A stretch of 18,315 nt of DNA, from NCBI GenBank assembly GCA_000436255.1, contig HF990791.1, positions 5,123 through 23,437 on the forward strand, given 5' to 3'. Below the pieces are notes generated by a model. The model was given only the letters and a program-made list of their open reading frames with translations. It did no database searches and was not told the origin of the DNA. A program made the position numbers and the translations under genes. Source of the stretch: Clostridium sp. CAG:1193 (lineage in GTDB: Bacteria; Bacillota_I; Bacilli_A; RF39; UBA660). The number at the start of each line of letters is the position of its first letter. Positions within the stretch are counted from its first letter, which is position 1. Of the stretch, positions 1-6,287 are shown piece by piece.

Positions 1-273
1 CAATACCCCGCTATCTTTTTTAAATAAAGGCCCTCTTTCTTCTTTATACTCTTCTTTCTTAGAATTAGGTTTTCTCATTACTTTTACATCCACTATATCT
101 TCTTCTTTTAAATTAGAATGAGTATTATTTAAAACCTCTTTTATAATTCCTCTTTTACCTCTATATTTACAAGTCCTTTCATCCATACATCTTAAAGTTA
201 TACCTTGTGAATGAACCCTATATAATTCTCCATTTTTATCTTTAAAGAATAAATAATATTGGCCTTTTTCCAT
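1..273 (-). CDS. Hypothetical protein downstream of ftsK, cut by window edge
   Basis: An open frame of 91 codons without a stop starts at an ATG (271-273) and runs off the left edge, so only the N-terminal part is visible. It starts MEKGQYYLFFKDKNGELYRV and then becomes strongly charged (many K, E, R, with a KKEEYKEE stretch near residues 74-81). Two cysteines lie near residues 30 and 35. No signal peptide or membrane segment is visible. I do not recognise the family. The start is supported by an AGGTGATG ribosome site inside the end of ftsK, and only two bases separate the ftsK stop from this ATG. The two genes are therefore almost certainly co-transcribed and probably translationally coupled. 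The function is unknown; a role linked to chromosome segregation would be guesswork from position alone. Confidence 0.72.
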   Translation of the reverse strand, partial: MEKGQYYLFFKDKNGELYRVHSQGITLRCMDERTCKYRGKRGIIKEVLNNTHSNLKEEDIVDVKVMRKPNSKKEEYKEERGPLFKKDSGVL

Positions 274-275
274 AA

Positions 276-2477
276 TTACTCATCACCTTTCTCTTCTAGT
301 TTTACTAATACTTCTCTTGGTTTTGATCCGTTTGGTGGACCAACTATACCTCTTTCTTCAAGCAAATCTATAATTCTAGCTGCCCTATTATATCCAAGTT
401 TATATTTCCTTTGAAGAGAAGATGCACTAGCCTTACCACTTCTTATAACAAACTCTCTTATGTCATTATATAAAGGATCTTCATACTCTTCTTCATCATT
501 TTCTTTCTCATCACCATGAATTTGAGTAGCTTTTTCTAATGTAGTAAACTTTTCATCATAACGTGCTTTTTGTTGTGAAACTGTATAATCTATTACTCTA
601 TTTATTTCATCATCCGAAACAAATGCTCCTTGTATTCTAACTGGAGAATTTTCTCCCATTGGCAAGAATAACATATCACCTTTACCAAGTAATTTTTCTG
701 CACCAGTCATATCAAGTATTGTTCTTGAATCAATTGATGAAGATACTGCAAAAGATATACGAGATGGTATATTTGCTTTTACTATACCAGTAATTACATC
801 AGTAGATGGTCTTTGTGTTGCTACAATTAAATGTATACCAGCAGCACGTGCCATTTGAGTAATTCTTAAAATAGAATCCTCAACTTCTTTTGCAGCAACA
901 AGCATCAAATCAGCAAGTTCATCAATTATAACTACTATATAAGGAAGTTTTTCAGCATGACCATTTAAATTTCTCTTTCTATCTTCAACATATTTATTAT
1001 AATCTGTTATATTTTTAGTTCTAGATTCTTCAAATAAATCATATCTTCTTTCCATTTCAGATACCATTTTCATAAGTGCAATAGAAGCCTTTTTAGGATC
1101 TGTTACAACAGGCATAAGTAAATGTGGTACTCCATTATACATACTCATTTCTACCTTTTTAGGGTCAACTAATACCATTTTTACCTCATCAGGTCTAGTA
1201 CGTAATAAAAGAGTTACTATAATACTATTTATACATACAGATTTACCACTACCAGTCGCACCTGCAACAAGTAAGTGTGGTGTTTTATTTATTTCCATAA
1301 ACATTGTTTTACCCATGATATTTTTACCTAAGGCAACAGCAAGTTTACTATTATCCATACTCTTTGGAATATCTTCCATAATCTCTCTTAAAGATACAGA
1401 TGTATTTACTCTATTAGGTAGTTCAATACCAATAGTACTTTTTCCAGGAATTGGAGCTTGTATTCTTACATCCTTAGCAGCAAGCGCTAAAGCTATTTCA
1501 CGTTGTATACTTAATACTTTATTAACCTTTGTACCACTTCTAAGTTCTATCTCATATTGAGTTACAGAAGGCCCTACATTAATTGCAACAACTTTACCAA
1601 CTATATCAAAATCTGCCAAAACTTTTTCCATCTTTATTACATTTTCTTTTATATCATTTTTATTTTGACTAGCATTTGACTTAGAAGGCTTATTTAAAAG
1701 AGTTCTAAAATCCGGAATAACATAAGAATCAGTTTTAATATCATCATAATTAATTACTTCACTAGGTGTATCACTAACTTCTTCAGTCTCTATAGTCTCT
1801 TCATCTAGTTCATCTAAACTTGTAATAATTTTCTTATTAGTAACATCTTCACTATCACCAGGTTCATCTACATGAATATCAATTCCCTCTTTCTTAAATT
1901 CCCTTTTAAATGATAAGTTTTTAATTTTACTAAATAAGTTTTTAAGAAAGTTAATTATTGATACATTAAACATTATAATTAAACCAAAGAATATAAGTGC
2001 GAAAGAAACTATTTTAGCGCCAGTTATTGCAAACAATTTTTCAAACAATAATGAAAATATTGCACCAATTATACCACCACCATTAGCCTCTATACTTCCT
2101 TTAAATGCTAGAATTAATTGATCAAGAGTATCTTTAAGTGTTGCAATAACCTCTAAATTATTATTAGTTACATATTTAATATGAGATAAAACAAGAACCC
2201 CAATTATTATCAAATAAGAACCCACTAATTTAGATGAGAATATATTTACATGTTCTCTTTTAATAGTCATATAAGCACCAGATAAAAATAATAAAATTAA
2301 TCCAACTACCCACCAACTACCAGCGAGAAATATAGAAAAACCGCTTATTATTTCACCAACAATTCCAAATCTACCAAATCCAATTATAGATACTAATATT
2401 AATAAAAGACCAGATAATTCTGAACTATAATTTTTTTCTTCATTCTCACTATCTTTTCTTTTTTTCTTTTTTGACAT
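276..2477 (-). CDS. ftsK: DNA translocase FtsK/SpoIIIE
   Basis: This is a septum-located, ATP-driven DNA pump that clears or orients chromosomes at division. The 733-residue protein has a Lys-rich N-terminus, then a hydrophobic region of about four to five membrane segments (residues roughly 22-172). An acidic linker (about 200-260) follows, then the motor: Walker A GATGSGKS near 406-413 and Walker B IIDELADLM near 515. The C-terminal winged-helix gamma domain, containing KYKLGYNRAARIIDLLEERG, occupies about the last 65 residues and would recognise orienting DNA motifs. The length is typical of Gram-positive SpoIIIE/FtsK. The start is well fixed by GGGGTGAT three bases before the ATG, and a strong promoter lies upstream (2505-2533). 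It precedes the unknown gene at the left edge. Whether it acts in sporulation or only vegetatively cannot be told; no spore gene is in the window. Confidence 0.97.
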   Translation of the reverse strand: MSKKKKRKDSENEEKNYSSELSGLLLILVSIIGFGRFGIVGEIISGFSIFLAGSWWVVGLILLFLSGAYMTIKREHVNIFSSKLVGSYLIIIGVLVLSHIKYVTNNNLEVIATLKDTLDQLILAFKGSIEANGGGIIGAIFSLLFEKLFAITGAKIVSFALIFFGLIIMFNVSIINFLKNLFSKIKNLSFKREFKKEGIDIHVDEPGDSEDVTNKKIITSLDELDEETIETEEVSDTPSEVINYDDIKTDSYVIPDFRTLLNKPSKSNASQNKNDIKENVIKMEKVLADFDIVGKVVAINVGPSVTQYEIELRSGTKVNKVLSIQREIALALAAKDVRIQAPIPGKSTIGIELPNRVNTSVSLREIMEDIPKSMDNSKLAVALGKNIMGKTMFMEINKTPHLLVAGATGSGKSVCINSIIVTLLLRTRPDEVKMVLVDPKKVEMSMYNGVPHLLMPVVTDPKKASIALMKMVSEMERRYDLFEESRTKNITDYNKYVEDRKRNLNGHAEKLPYIVVIIDELADLMLVAAKEVEDSILRITQMARAAGIHLIVATQRPSTDVITGIVKANIPSRISFAVSSSIDSRTILDMTGAEKLLGKGDMLFLPMGENSPVRIQGAFVSDDEINRVIDYTVSQQKARYDEKFTTLEKATQIHGDEKENDEEEYEDPLYNDIREFVIRSGKASASSLQRKYKLGYNRAARIIDLLEERGIVGPPNGSKPREVLVKLEEKGDE

Positions 2478-2504
2478 AATATCACCCCAATACGATATAC
2501 ACTA

Positions 2505-2533
2505 ATTATAACATGCAAAAAATAATATTTCAA
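2505..2533 (-). promoter_or_regulatory. Sigma-A type promoter of ftsK
   Basis: On the minus strand a TTGAAA -35 (2528-2533) and a perfect TATAAT -10 (2505-2510) are separated by exactly 17 bases. A TGT directly before the -10 makes it an extended -10 as well. The expected transcript starts about 20 bases before the ftsK ATG. This is the best-formed promoter in the window. Confidence 0.85.
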
Positions 2534-2545
2534 TTTGTAGAAATA

Positions 2546-2574
2546 AAAACAACTAAAATTATTTTAGTTGTTTT
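2546..2574 (-). terminator. Rho-independent terminator after the pilin gene
   Basis: A near-perfect palindrome has 14-base arms around one central base (about 12 bp of stem with a small loop). It starts nine bases beyond the pilin stop codon and ends in a T run on the minus strand. Being symmetric and flanked by A and T runs, it could work in both directions. It separates the pilin unit from ftsK. Confidence 0.82.
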
Positions 2575-2582
2575 AATAAACA

Positions 2583-2933
2583 CTATTCGCTTTTATATTC
2601 ATAATTATATGAATTAGTATTACTATCATAAGTTACTAAAACATAACCATTCATTACTGAGTCATCTCTTACATCTAGTATTGGACATTCTAAATATTTC
2701 TTATTACATAAAAGGTCTAAAGAAATTCTAAACCCATCTTCACTCATAACATCAGGATTAGAAGCAACATATTCTCTTGCAACCTTTTCAATTTGTTTTA
2801 AATTTGTTTCATAAACCATATCTTTATTAGTTTTTGATGTACCAACCATTTTAGGTATAGCAATAATTGCTATAATTCCAATCACAGCAATTACCGCAAG
2901 TAATTCTACTAAAGTAAAACCCTTATTATTCAT
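2583..2933 (-). CDS. Type IV prepilin-like protein (ComGC/pseudopilin type)
   Basis: A 116-residue precursor with a classical class III signal: MNNKG, cleavage before Phe, then FTLVELLAVIAVIGIIAIIA, with the conserved Glu at mature position 5 and a hydrophobic helix. A prepilin peptidase would cleave after the Gly and methylate the new N-terminus. The C-terminal globular part has a Cys pair (Cys76, Cys83) that could form a disulfide, and a GYVLVTYD strand typical of small Gram-positive (pseudo)pilins. I chose the ATG at 2931-2933: GGGTGAT lies four bases upstream. A longer reading (to 2972) would put 13 extra residues before the signal and is unlikely. The gene has its own promoter and terminator. 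No assembly ATPase, platform protein or peptidase is in the window, so the apparatus must be elsewhere. Confidence 0.9.
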   Translation of the reverse strand: MNNKGFTLVELLAVIAVIGIIAIIAIPKMVGTSKTNKDMVYETNLKQIEKVAREYVASNPDVMSEDGFRISLDLLCNKKYLECPILDVRDDSVMNGYVLVTYDSNTNSYNYEYKSE

Positions 2934-2937
2934 TATC

Positions 2938-2944
2938 ATCACCC
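2938..2944 (-). promoter_or_regulatory. Ribosome binding site fixing the prepilin start
   Basis: The minus strand reads GGGTGAT, matching the 3' half of the consensus AGGAGGTGATC. It lies four bases before the ATG at 2931-2933. It would overlap the alternative ATG at 2937-2939, so the inner start is preferred. Confidence 0.65.
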
Positions 2945-2950
2945 AATTTA

Positions 2951-2979
2951 AGTATATAGTAATATTTATCATTTATCAA
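2951..2979 (-). promoter_or_regulatory. Promoter of the prepilin gene
   Basis: TTGATA (2974-2979) and TATACT (2951-2956) on the minus strand are separated by 17 bases, just after the stop codon of the upstream propeller gene. This lets the pilin be expressed alone. No terminator hairpin lies between the two genes, so read-through from the propeller transcript is also possible. Confidence 0.65.
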
Positions 2980-4017
2980 TCATTTAGAATTAATTTGATT
3001 ATAAAAATCAGTTTTAGTCATAAGTTTATAACGCATTTCCCATTTGCCATAATTTTTATATGGTATATATAATTCAACACTATTATCTTTAAATATATAA
3101 GTAGTTTTATATATATAACCATTTTTTGAAGTCTTTGTATCAATAAGTTTAGGTTCATTAAAATTAACGCCATCAATTGATTCTGTATAATATAAATAAT
3201 TATTTCTAGTAATAAATATCATTTTATAAATTCCATCATGATATTGTATCTCACTATGCCATACTCCACCATTAAAATTCTTAATCTTTACATCAAGTGG
3301 TTTAGTATAACTAGATAAATCAGTTGATTCCATATATTTCATTTTACAATCATAATTTGTATACCAAATTTTATAATTTCTTAAAGTTTTTATAACAGAT
3401 GGACTCATATATCTTTCTTTAAAATTATTATCAACTATTAATTTTGGAGTAGTCCAATTAATACCATCAGCTGACTCAGTATAATATAAGTAATTATATC
3501 CATTTTTTATATATTTGCCGTCATGAACTGATTTAGTTTTTCTATAAAATAACTCAAAATGATCTTTATTAAATAACATAAATGGATCTGAGTAATAAAT
3601 ATCACTTCTATATTCGCTTGGATAACCTGATATAGGATTTTTAATACCCTCAGGTTCAGTAAAATTAATTCCATCATTAGATACAATTATAGATGGATTT
3701 TCAAGAAAGATATCATTACCAGGGTATGGAGTATTTACCATCCAATACTTATATCCATTAAATCCATTTTCAAAATAAAGTACTTTAGGATGAGTTACTT
3801 CATTAGATCCATCATAAGTAGGTGTATCTATCCATTTATCTATAGGTATAACCTCTTTACTCGGTTTATTATTTTTTCCCTTATCAACATAACTACATTT
3901 CTTATTTTTATCATAAATAATCTTTTTATTATTAATGTTAAAAACATATATACAAAAGATTAAAACAATACATACAAAAACAACTAATGATATTATTTTT
4001 TCATTTTTCAACTTCAT
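2980..4017 (-). CDS. Membrane-anchored five-bladed beta-propeller protein, glycosidase-like
   Basis: A 345-residue protein with an N-terminal membrane anchor (KIISLVVFVCIVLIFCIYVF, about residues 6-26) followed by an extracellular domain. The domain shows about five sequence repeats typical of beta-propellers: a strand rich in aromatic residues, then a turn of the form S-x-DG-(I/V)-N-(F/W)-x-x-P. Clear copies are SNDGINFTEPEGI, ESADGINWTTPKLI and ESIDGVNFNEPKLI, with degenerate copies between. Five blades with such turns resemble GH43/GH130-like glycosidase folds and sialidase-like propellers, but I cannot assign catalytic residues or a substrate. The start is the ATG at 4015-4017, four bases after AGGTGAG; a GTG at 4024-4026 lies inside that ribosome site. 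It sits between ugd and the pilin. A role in trimming or binding the surface glycan is plausible but inferred. Confidence 0.72.
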   Translation of the reverse strand: MKLKNEKIISLVVFVCIVLIFCIYVFNINNKKIIYDKNKKCSYVDKGKNNKPSKEVIPIDKWIDTPTYDGSNEVTHPKVLYFENGFNGYKYWMVNTPYPGNDIFLENPSIIVSNDGINFTEPEGIKNPISGYPSEYRSDIYYSDPFMLFNKDHFELFYRKTKSVHDGKYIKNGYNYLYYTESADGINWTTPKLIVDNNFKERYMSPSVIKTLRNYKIWYTNYDCKMKYMESTDLSSYTKPLDVKIKNFNGGVWHSEIQYHDGIYKMIFITRNNYLYYTESIDGVNFNEPKLIDTKTSKNGYIYKTTYIFKDNSVELYIPYKNYGKWEMRYKLMTKTDFYNQINSK

Positions 4018-4021
4018 TGCA

Positions 4022-4028
4022 CTCACCT
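4022..4028 (-). promoter_or_regulatory. Ribosome binding site of the propeller gene
   Basis: AGGTGAG on the minus strand lies four bases before the ATG at 4015-4017. The in-frame GTG at 4024-4026 is part of this site, which argues against using it as the start. Confidence 0.6.
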
Positions 4029-4033
4029 AAAAT

Positions 4034-4044
4034 ATTATACCATA
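4034..4044 (-). promoter_or_regulatory. Extended -10 promoter of the propeller gene
   Basis: The minus strand carries TATGG followed by a perfect TATAAT (-10 at 4034-4039), i.e. an extended TGn -10. No good -35 lies at 16-18 bases. It sits between the ugd terminator and the propeller start and gives a short leader of about 10 bases. Confidence 0.6.
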
Positions 4045-4057
4045 CTTTTAAATAGAA

Positions 4058-4081
4058 AAAATGCAAAATAATTTGCATTTT
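4058..4081 (-). terminator. Terminator of ugd, overlapping its stop codon
   Basis: A 10-bp perfect stem (AAAATGCAAA against TTTGCATTTT in plus-strand sense) with a four-base loop is followed by a T run on the minus strand. The TAA stop of ugd (4080-4082) lies at the foot of the stem, so the last bases of the gene double as terminator. Confidence 0.78.
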
Positions 4082-5246
4082 AATCTCTACTATATAAATC
4101 TCTTGTATAAACTTTACTCTTTACATTTTCAATTTCATGTTCTAATCTATTTGCTAAAATTACATCTGTTACTTGACTAAATTCATCAAAATCATGAATT
4201 ACTTTACATCCACTAAATTCATCAGCACTTAAAGTTGGTTCATATATAACAACAGTTATATTTTTATCTTTTAATCTATCAATAACCCCTTGTATTGCAC
4301 TAGATCTAAAGTTATCAGAATCAGCCTTCATAGTAAGACGATATATTCCAACTATTTTAGGTTCTTTCTTACTTACAATATCAGCAATATAATCTTTTCT
4401 TGTATCATTTGATTTTACTATTGCTTCAATCATATTTTGAGGAACATCTTTATAATTTGCAAGTAATTGTTTTGTATCCTTTGGTAAACAATAACCACCA
4501 TATCCAAAAGATGGATTATTATAATGAGTACCAATTCTAGGATCAAGACAAACACCTTCAATTATTTCTTTTGTATTTAATCCTTTAGATTCTGCATAAG
4601 TATCAAGTTCATTAAAATATGCTACTCTAAGAGCTAAATAAGTATTAGAAAATAACTTAACAGCTTCAGCTTCAGTATTTCCCATAAACTTTATATCAAT
4701 ATTCTCTTTTATTGCTCCTTCTTCTAATAACTTAGCAAATTTTAAAGCACGTTCACTCTTTTCACCCACTATTATTCTAGATGGGTACAAATTATCATAA
4801 AGTGCCTTACCTTCTCTTAAAAATTCTGGTGAGAATATAATATTATCTACACCATATTTCTTTCTTACAGACTCAGTATAACCAACTGGAATAGTTGATT
4901 TAATTATTATAGTCGCATCCTTATTTACCTTAAGTACTTTTTCAATAATATCTTCTACACTTGATGTATCAAATCTATTAGTTACATCATCATAATTTGT
5001 AGGAGTACTAATAATTACATAACTAGCACCCTTAAAAGCATCTTCATAATCTAAAGTTGCTCTTAAATTTAACTTCTTTTCTTTTAGAAATTTTTCAATT
5101 TCATTATCTTTTATTGGAGAAATATGATTATTAATCATATCAACCTTTTCTTTAATTATATCTAGTGCAACAACCTCATTATGTTGACTAAGTAATATAG
5201 ATAGTGATAAACCCACATATCCTGTTCCTGCTACTGCTATTTTCAT
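4080..5246 (-). CDS. ugd: UDP-glucose 6-dehydrogenase
   Basis: Oxidises UDP-glucose to UDP-glucuronate with two NAD+, supplying the acidic sugar for the neighbouring polysaccharide operon. Starting at the ATG at 5244-5246 the protein has 388 residues, the usual length for the bacterial enzyme. The N-terminal Rossmann motif GTGYVG is at residues 7-12. The catalytic Cys is at about residue 253 in GYGGYCLPKDT, and the central helix and C-terminal nucleotide domain are complete. Family members acting on other UDP or GDP sugars cannot be excluded by sequence alone, but the pairing with a glucuronate 4-epimerase-like gene supports UDP-glucose. The start is fixed by GGAGGT five bases upstream; an in-frame ATG four codons earlier overlaps that site. 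The gene is flanked by terminators on both sides and has its own promoter, so it is a single-gene unit. Confidence 0.95.
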   Translation of the reverse strand: MKIAVAGTGYVGLSLSILLSQHNEVVALDIIKEKVDMINNHISPIKDNEIEKFLKEKKLNLRATLDYEDAFKGASYVIISTPTNYDDVTNRFDTSSVEDIIEKVLKVNKDATIIIKSTIPVGYTESVRKKYGVDNIIFSPEFLREGKALYDNLYPSRIIVGEKSERALKFAKLLEEGAIKENIDIKFMGNTEAEAVKLFSNTYLALRVAYFNELDTYAESKGLNTKEIIEGVCLDPRIGTHYNNPSFGYGGYCLPKDTKQLLANYKDVPQNMIEAIVKSNDTRKDYIADIVSKKEPKIVGIYRLTMKADSDNFRSSAIQGVIDRLKDKNITVVIYEPTLSADEFSGCKVIHDFDEFSQVTDVILANRLEHEIENVKSKVYTRDLYSRD

Positions 5247-5250
5247 CTTT

Positions 5251-5256
5251 ACCTCC
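5251..5256 (-). promoter_or_regulatory. Ribosome binding site fixing the ugd start
   Basis: GGAGGT lies four bases before the ATG at 5244-5246. The upstream in-frame ATG at 5256-5258 overlaps this motif and has no ribosome site of its own, so the shorter 388-residue protein is preferred. Confidence 0.75.
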
Positions 5257-5270
5257 ATTTGCTTACTTAT

Positions 5271-5299
5271 AATATAACACTTAACAAGTATTAAAGCAA
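5271..5299 (-). promoter_or_regulatory. Promoter of ugd
   Basis: TTGCTT (5294-5299) and TATATT (5271-5276) on the minus strand are 17 bases apart, and TGT precedes the -10. It follows directly on the terminator of the polysaccharide operon. Confidence 0.68.
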
Positions 5300-5300
5300 G

Positions 5301-5322
5301 AAAAACCGCTTAGTTAAGCGTT
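5301..5322 (-). terminator. Terminator of the polysaccharide operon, overlapping the Alg13-like stop codon
   Basis: A GC-containing hairpin pairs AAC-GCTTA with TAAGC-GTT, with one bulged base and a small loop, and is followed by TTTTT on the minus strand. The TAA stop codon of the Alg13-like gene (5314-5316) falls in the loop and stem. It marks the end of the eight-gene operon. Confidence 0.75.
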
Positions 5323-5778
5323 AATTTCGTTTGTTAATTTCTTTATAAAGTTTTTAGTATTACTTTTAAACTCTTTTGTTTTAAATGTTTTAATTTTTTT
5401 TATTAGATCATCTAAATTGGTACTTTCATCTAATTTAAGAATATATCCCTCATCAGAAAATACATCTACTATTTCAGTCTGATGATCATCAACATGTTCA
5501 CCATATTTTGCTAATCTAGCACATGCGATTACTTTTTTTCCTTCTTTTAAAGGCCCAATAATTGATCCAGTTCCTCCATGTGTAATAATTAAATCAGCAT
5601 CTTTAACATACTCAGCCATTTTATCATAATCTATAAAATCAAACATCTTCATTTTTTTTGATTTATATTTTGTATAACCTGCTTGTACTATAATTTTATC
5701 TTTAATTTTACTCTTTTCTATATAATCTAAAAGTCTAGTAAATTCTTGATGTTGTGTTCCTAAAGTAACTAATATCAT
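5314..5778 (-). CDS. Alg13/PssE-like glycosyltransferase catalytic subunit
   Basis: A 154-residue protein of the GT28 C-terminal-domain type, the half that binds the UDP-sugar. The start MILVTLGTQ is typical of Alg13, PssE and CpsG/Cps14G proteins. The nucleotide-sugar loop THGGTGS is at about residues 66-72. Proteins of this type work only with an Alg14-like membrane partner, which here is the gene directly upstream. The start ATG (5776-5778) overlaps the partner's stop codon by one base (TAATG), a sign of translational coupling, and a G-rich ribosome site (GGGGGTGG) lies eight bases upstream. A longer reading to 5799 has no better site. In rhizobial PssDE the pair adds glucuronate and in pneumococcal Cps14FG galactose, so the sugar here is unknown, though an uronate would suit this locus. 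Confidence 0.88.
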   Translation of the reverse strand: MILVTLGTQHQEFTRLLDYIEKSKIKDKIIVQAGYTKYKSKKMKMFDFIDYDKMAEYVKDADLIITHGGTGSIIGPLKEGKKVIACARLAKYGEHVDDHQTEIVDVFSDEGYILKLDESTNLDDLIKKIKTFKTKEFKSNTKNFIKKLTNEINA

Positions 5779-6248
5779 TAATAAATCCACCCCCAACATT
5801 CTGCTTTTGGATAATACTTAAGCATATTTTCCCACTGAACTACAAAAGTTGTATAAGCATGTAATTTATATATCATTTTACCTGTTACAGTTGGAGAATT
5901 ATTTTTAGCAAATGACTCAATATAAATTACTTTTTTTCTAAATATTTTACCTAAACAACACATAGCGGCTGCAGTATTCGCACCAGTTGTAACAATTACA
6001 TCTGGATTATACTTAATTAAGAAAAATAAAGACATAAAGCAGTTTGCAAGTAAAATAAATGGATATAATAATTTTTGATTCCTAGATCCATACGGAAAAA
6101 AAGACATATTATATTTACTTTTCATGTCCTTGGTAACATCCGTTTTTTCAGTTATTAAAATATATTTATATTCTTTAAATAATTCTTTTAATTGAAGTAA
6201 CTGTGTTAAATGACCACCTGTACTTGATATAAACATTACTTTTTTCAT
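5778..6248 (-). CDS. Alg14/PssD-like glycosyltransferase membrane partner
   Basis: A 156-residue protein of the Alg14 family, the membrane-bound acceptor half of a split GT28 enzyme. The N-terminal motif ISSTGGHLTQL (residues 7-17) is characteristic. A hydrophobic helix in the middle (FILLANCFMSLFFLI) probably attaches it to the inner face of the membrane. VTTGANTAAAMC and the C-terminal QWENMLKYYPKA match family patterns. It recruits the Alg13-like subunit encoded immediately downstream. I chose the ATG at 6246-6248, six bases after AGAGGA; nine extra in-frame codons upstream contain the ribosome site and are unlikely to be translated. A gap of 39 bases separates it from the fusion gene upstream, with no hairpin, so it stays in the operon. 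Confidence 0.88.
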   Translation of the reverse strand: MKKVMFISSTGGHLTQLLQLKELFKEYKYILITEKTDVTKDMKSKYNMSFFPYGSRNQKLLYPFILLANCFMSLFFLIKYNPDVIVTTGANTAAAMCCLGKIFRKKVIYIESFAKNNSPTVTGKMIYKLHAYTTFVVQWENMLKYYPKAECWGWIY

Positions 6249-6287
6249 AATCATTCCTCTTACAAATAATATCAATGTAGTATAATG

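Noticed and set aside
1315..1560. An 81-codon frame on the plus strand inside ftsK
   Set aside because: It lies wholly inside the well-supported ftsK motor domain in the opposite direction, with no family resemblance. It is a shadow frame.
276..2477. Alternative genetic code with TGA as Trp, as in Mollicutes
   Set aside because: Trp is encoded by TGG (for example the WW pair in FtsK), no frame needs TGA read-through, and the propeller gene ends with TGA at the family-like C-terminus.
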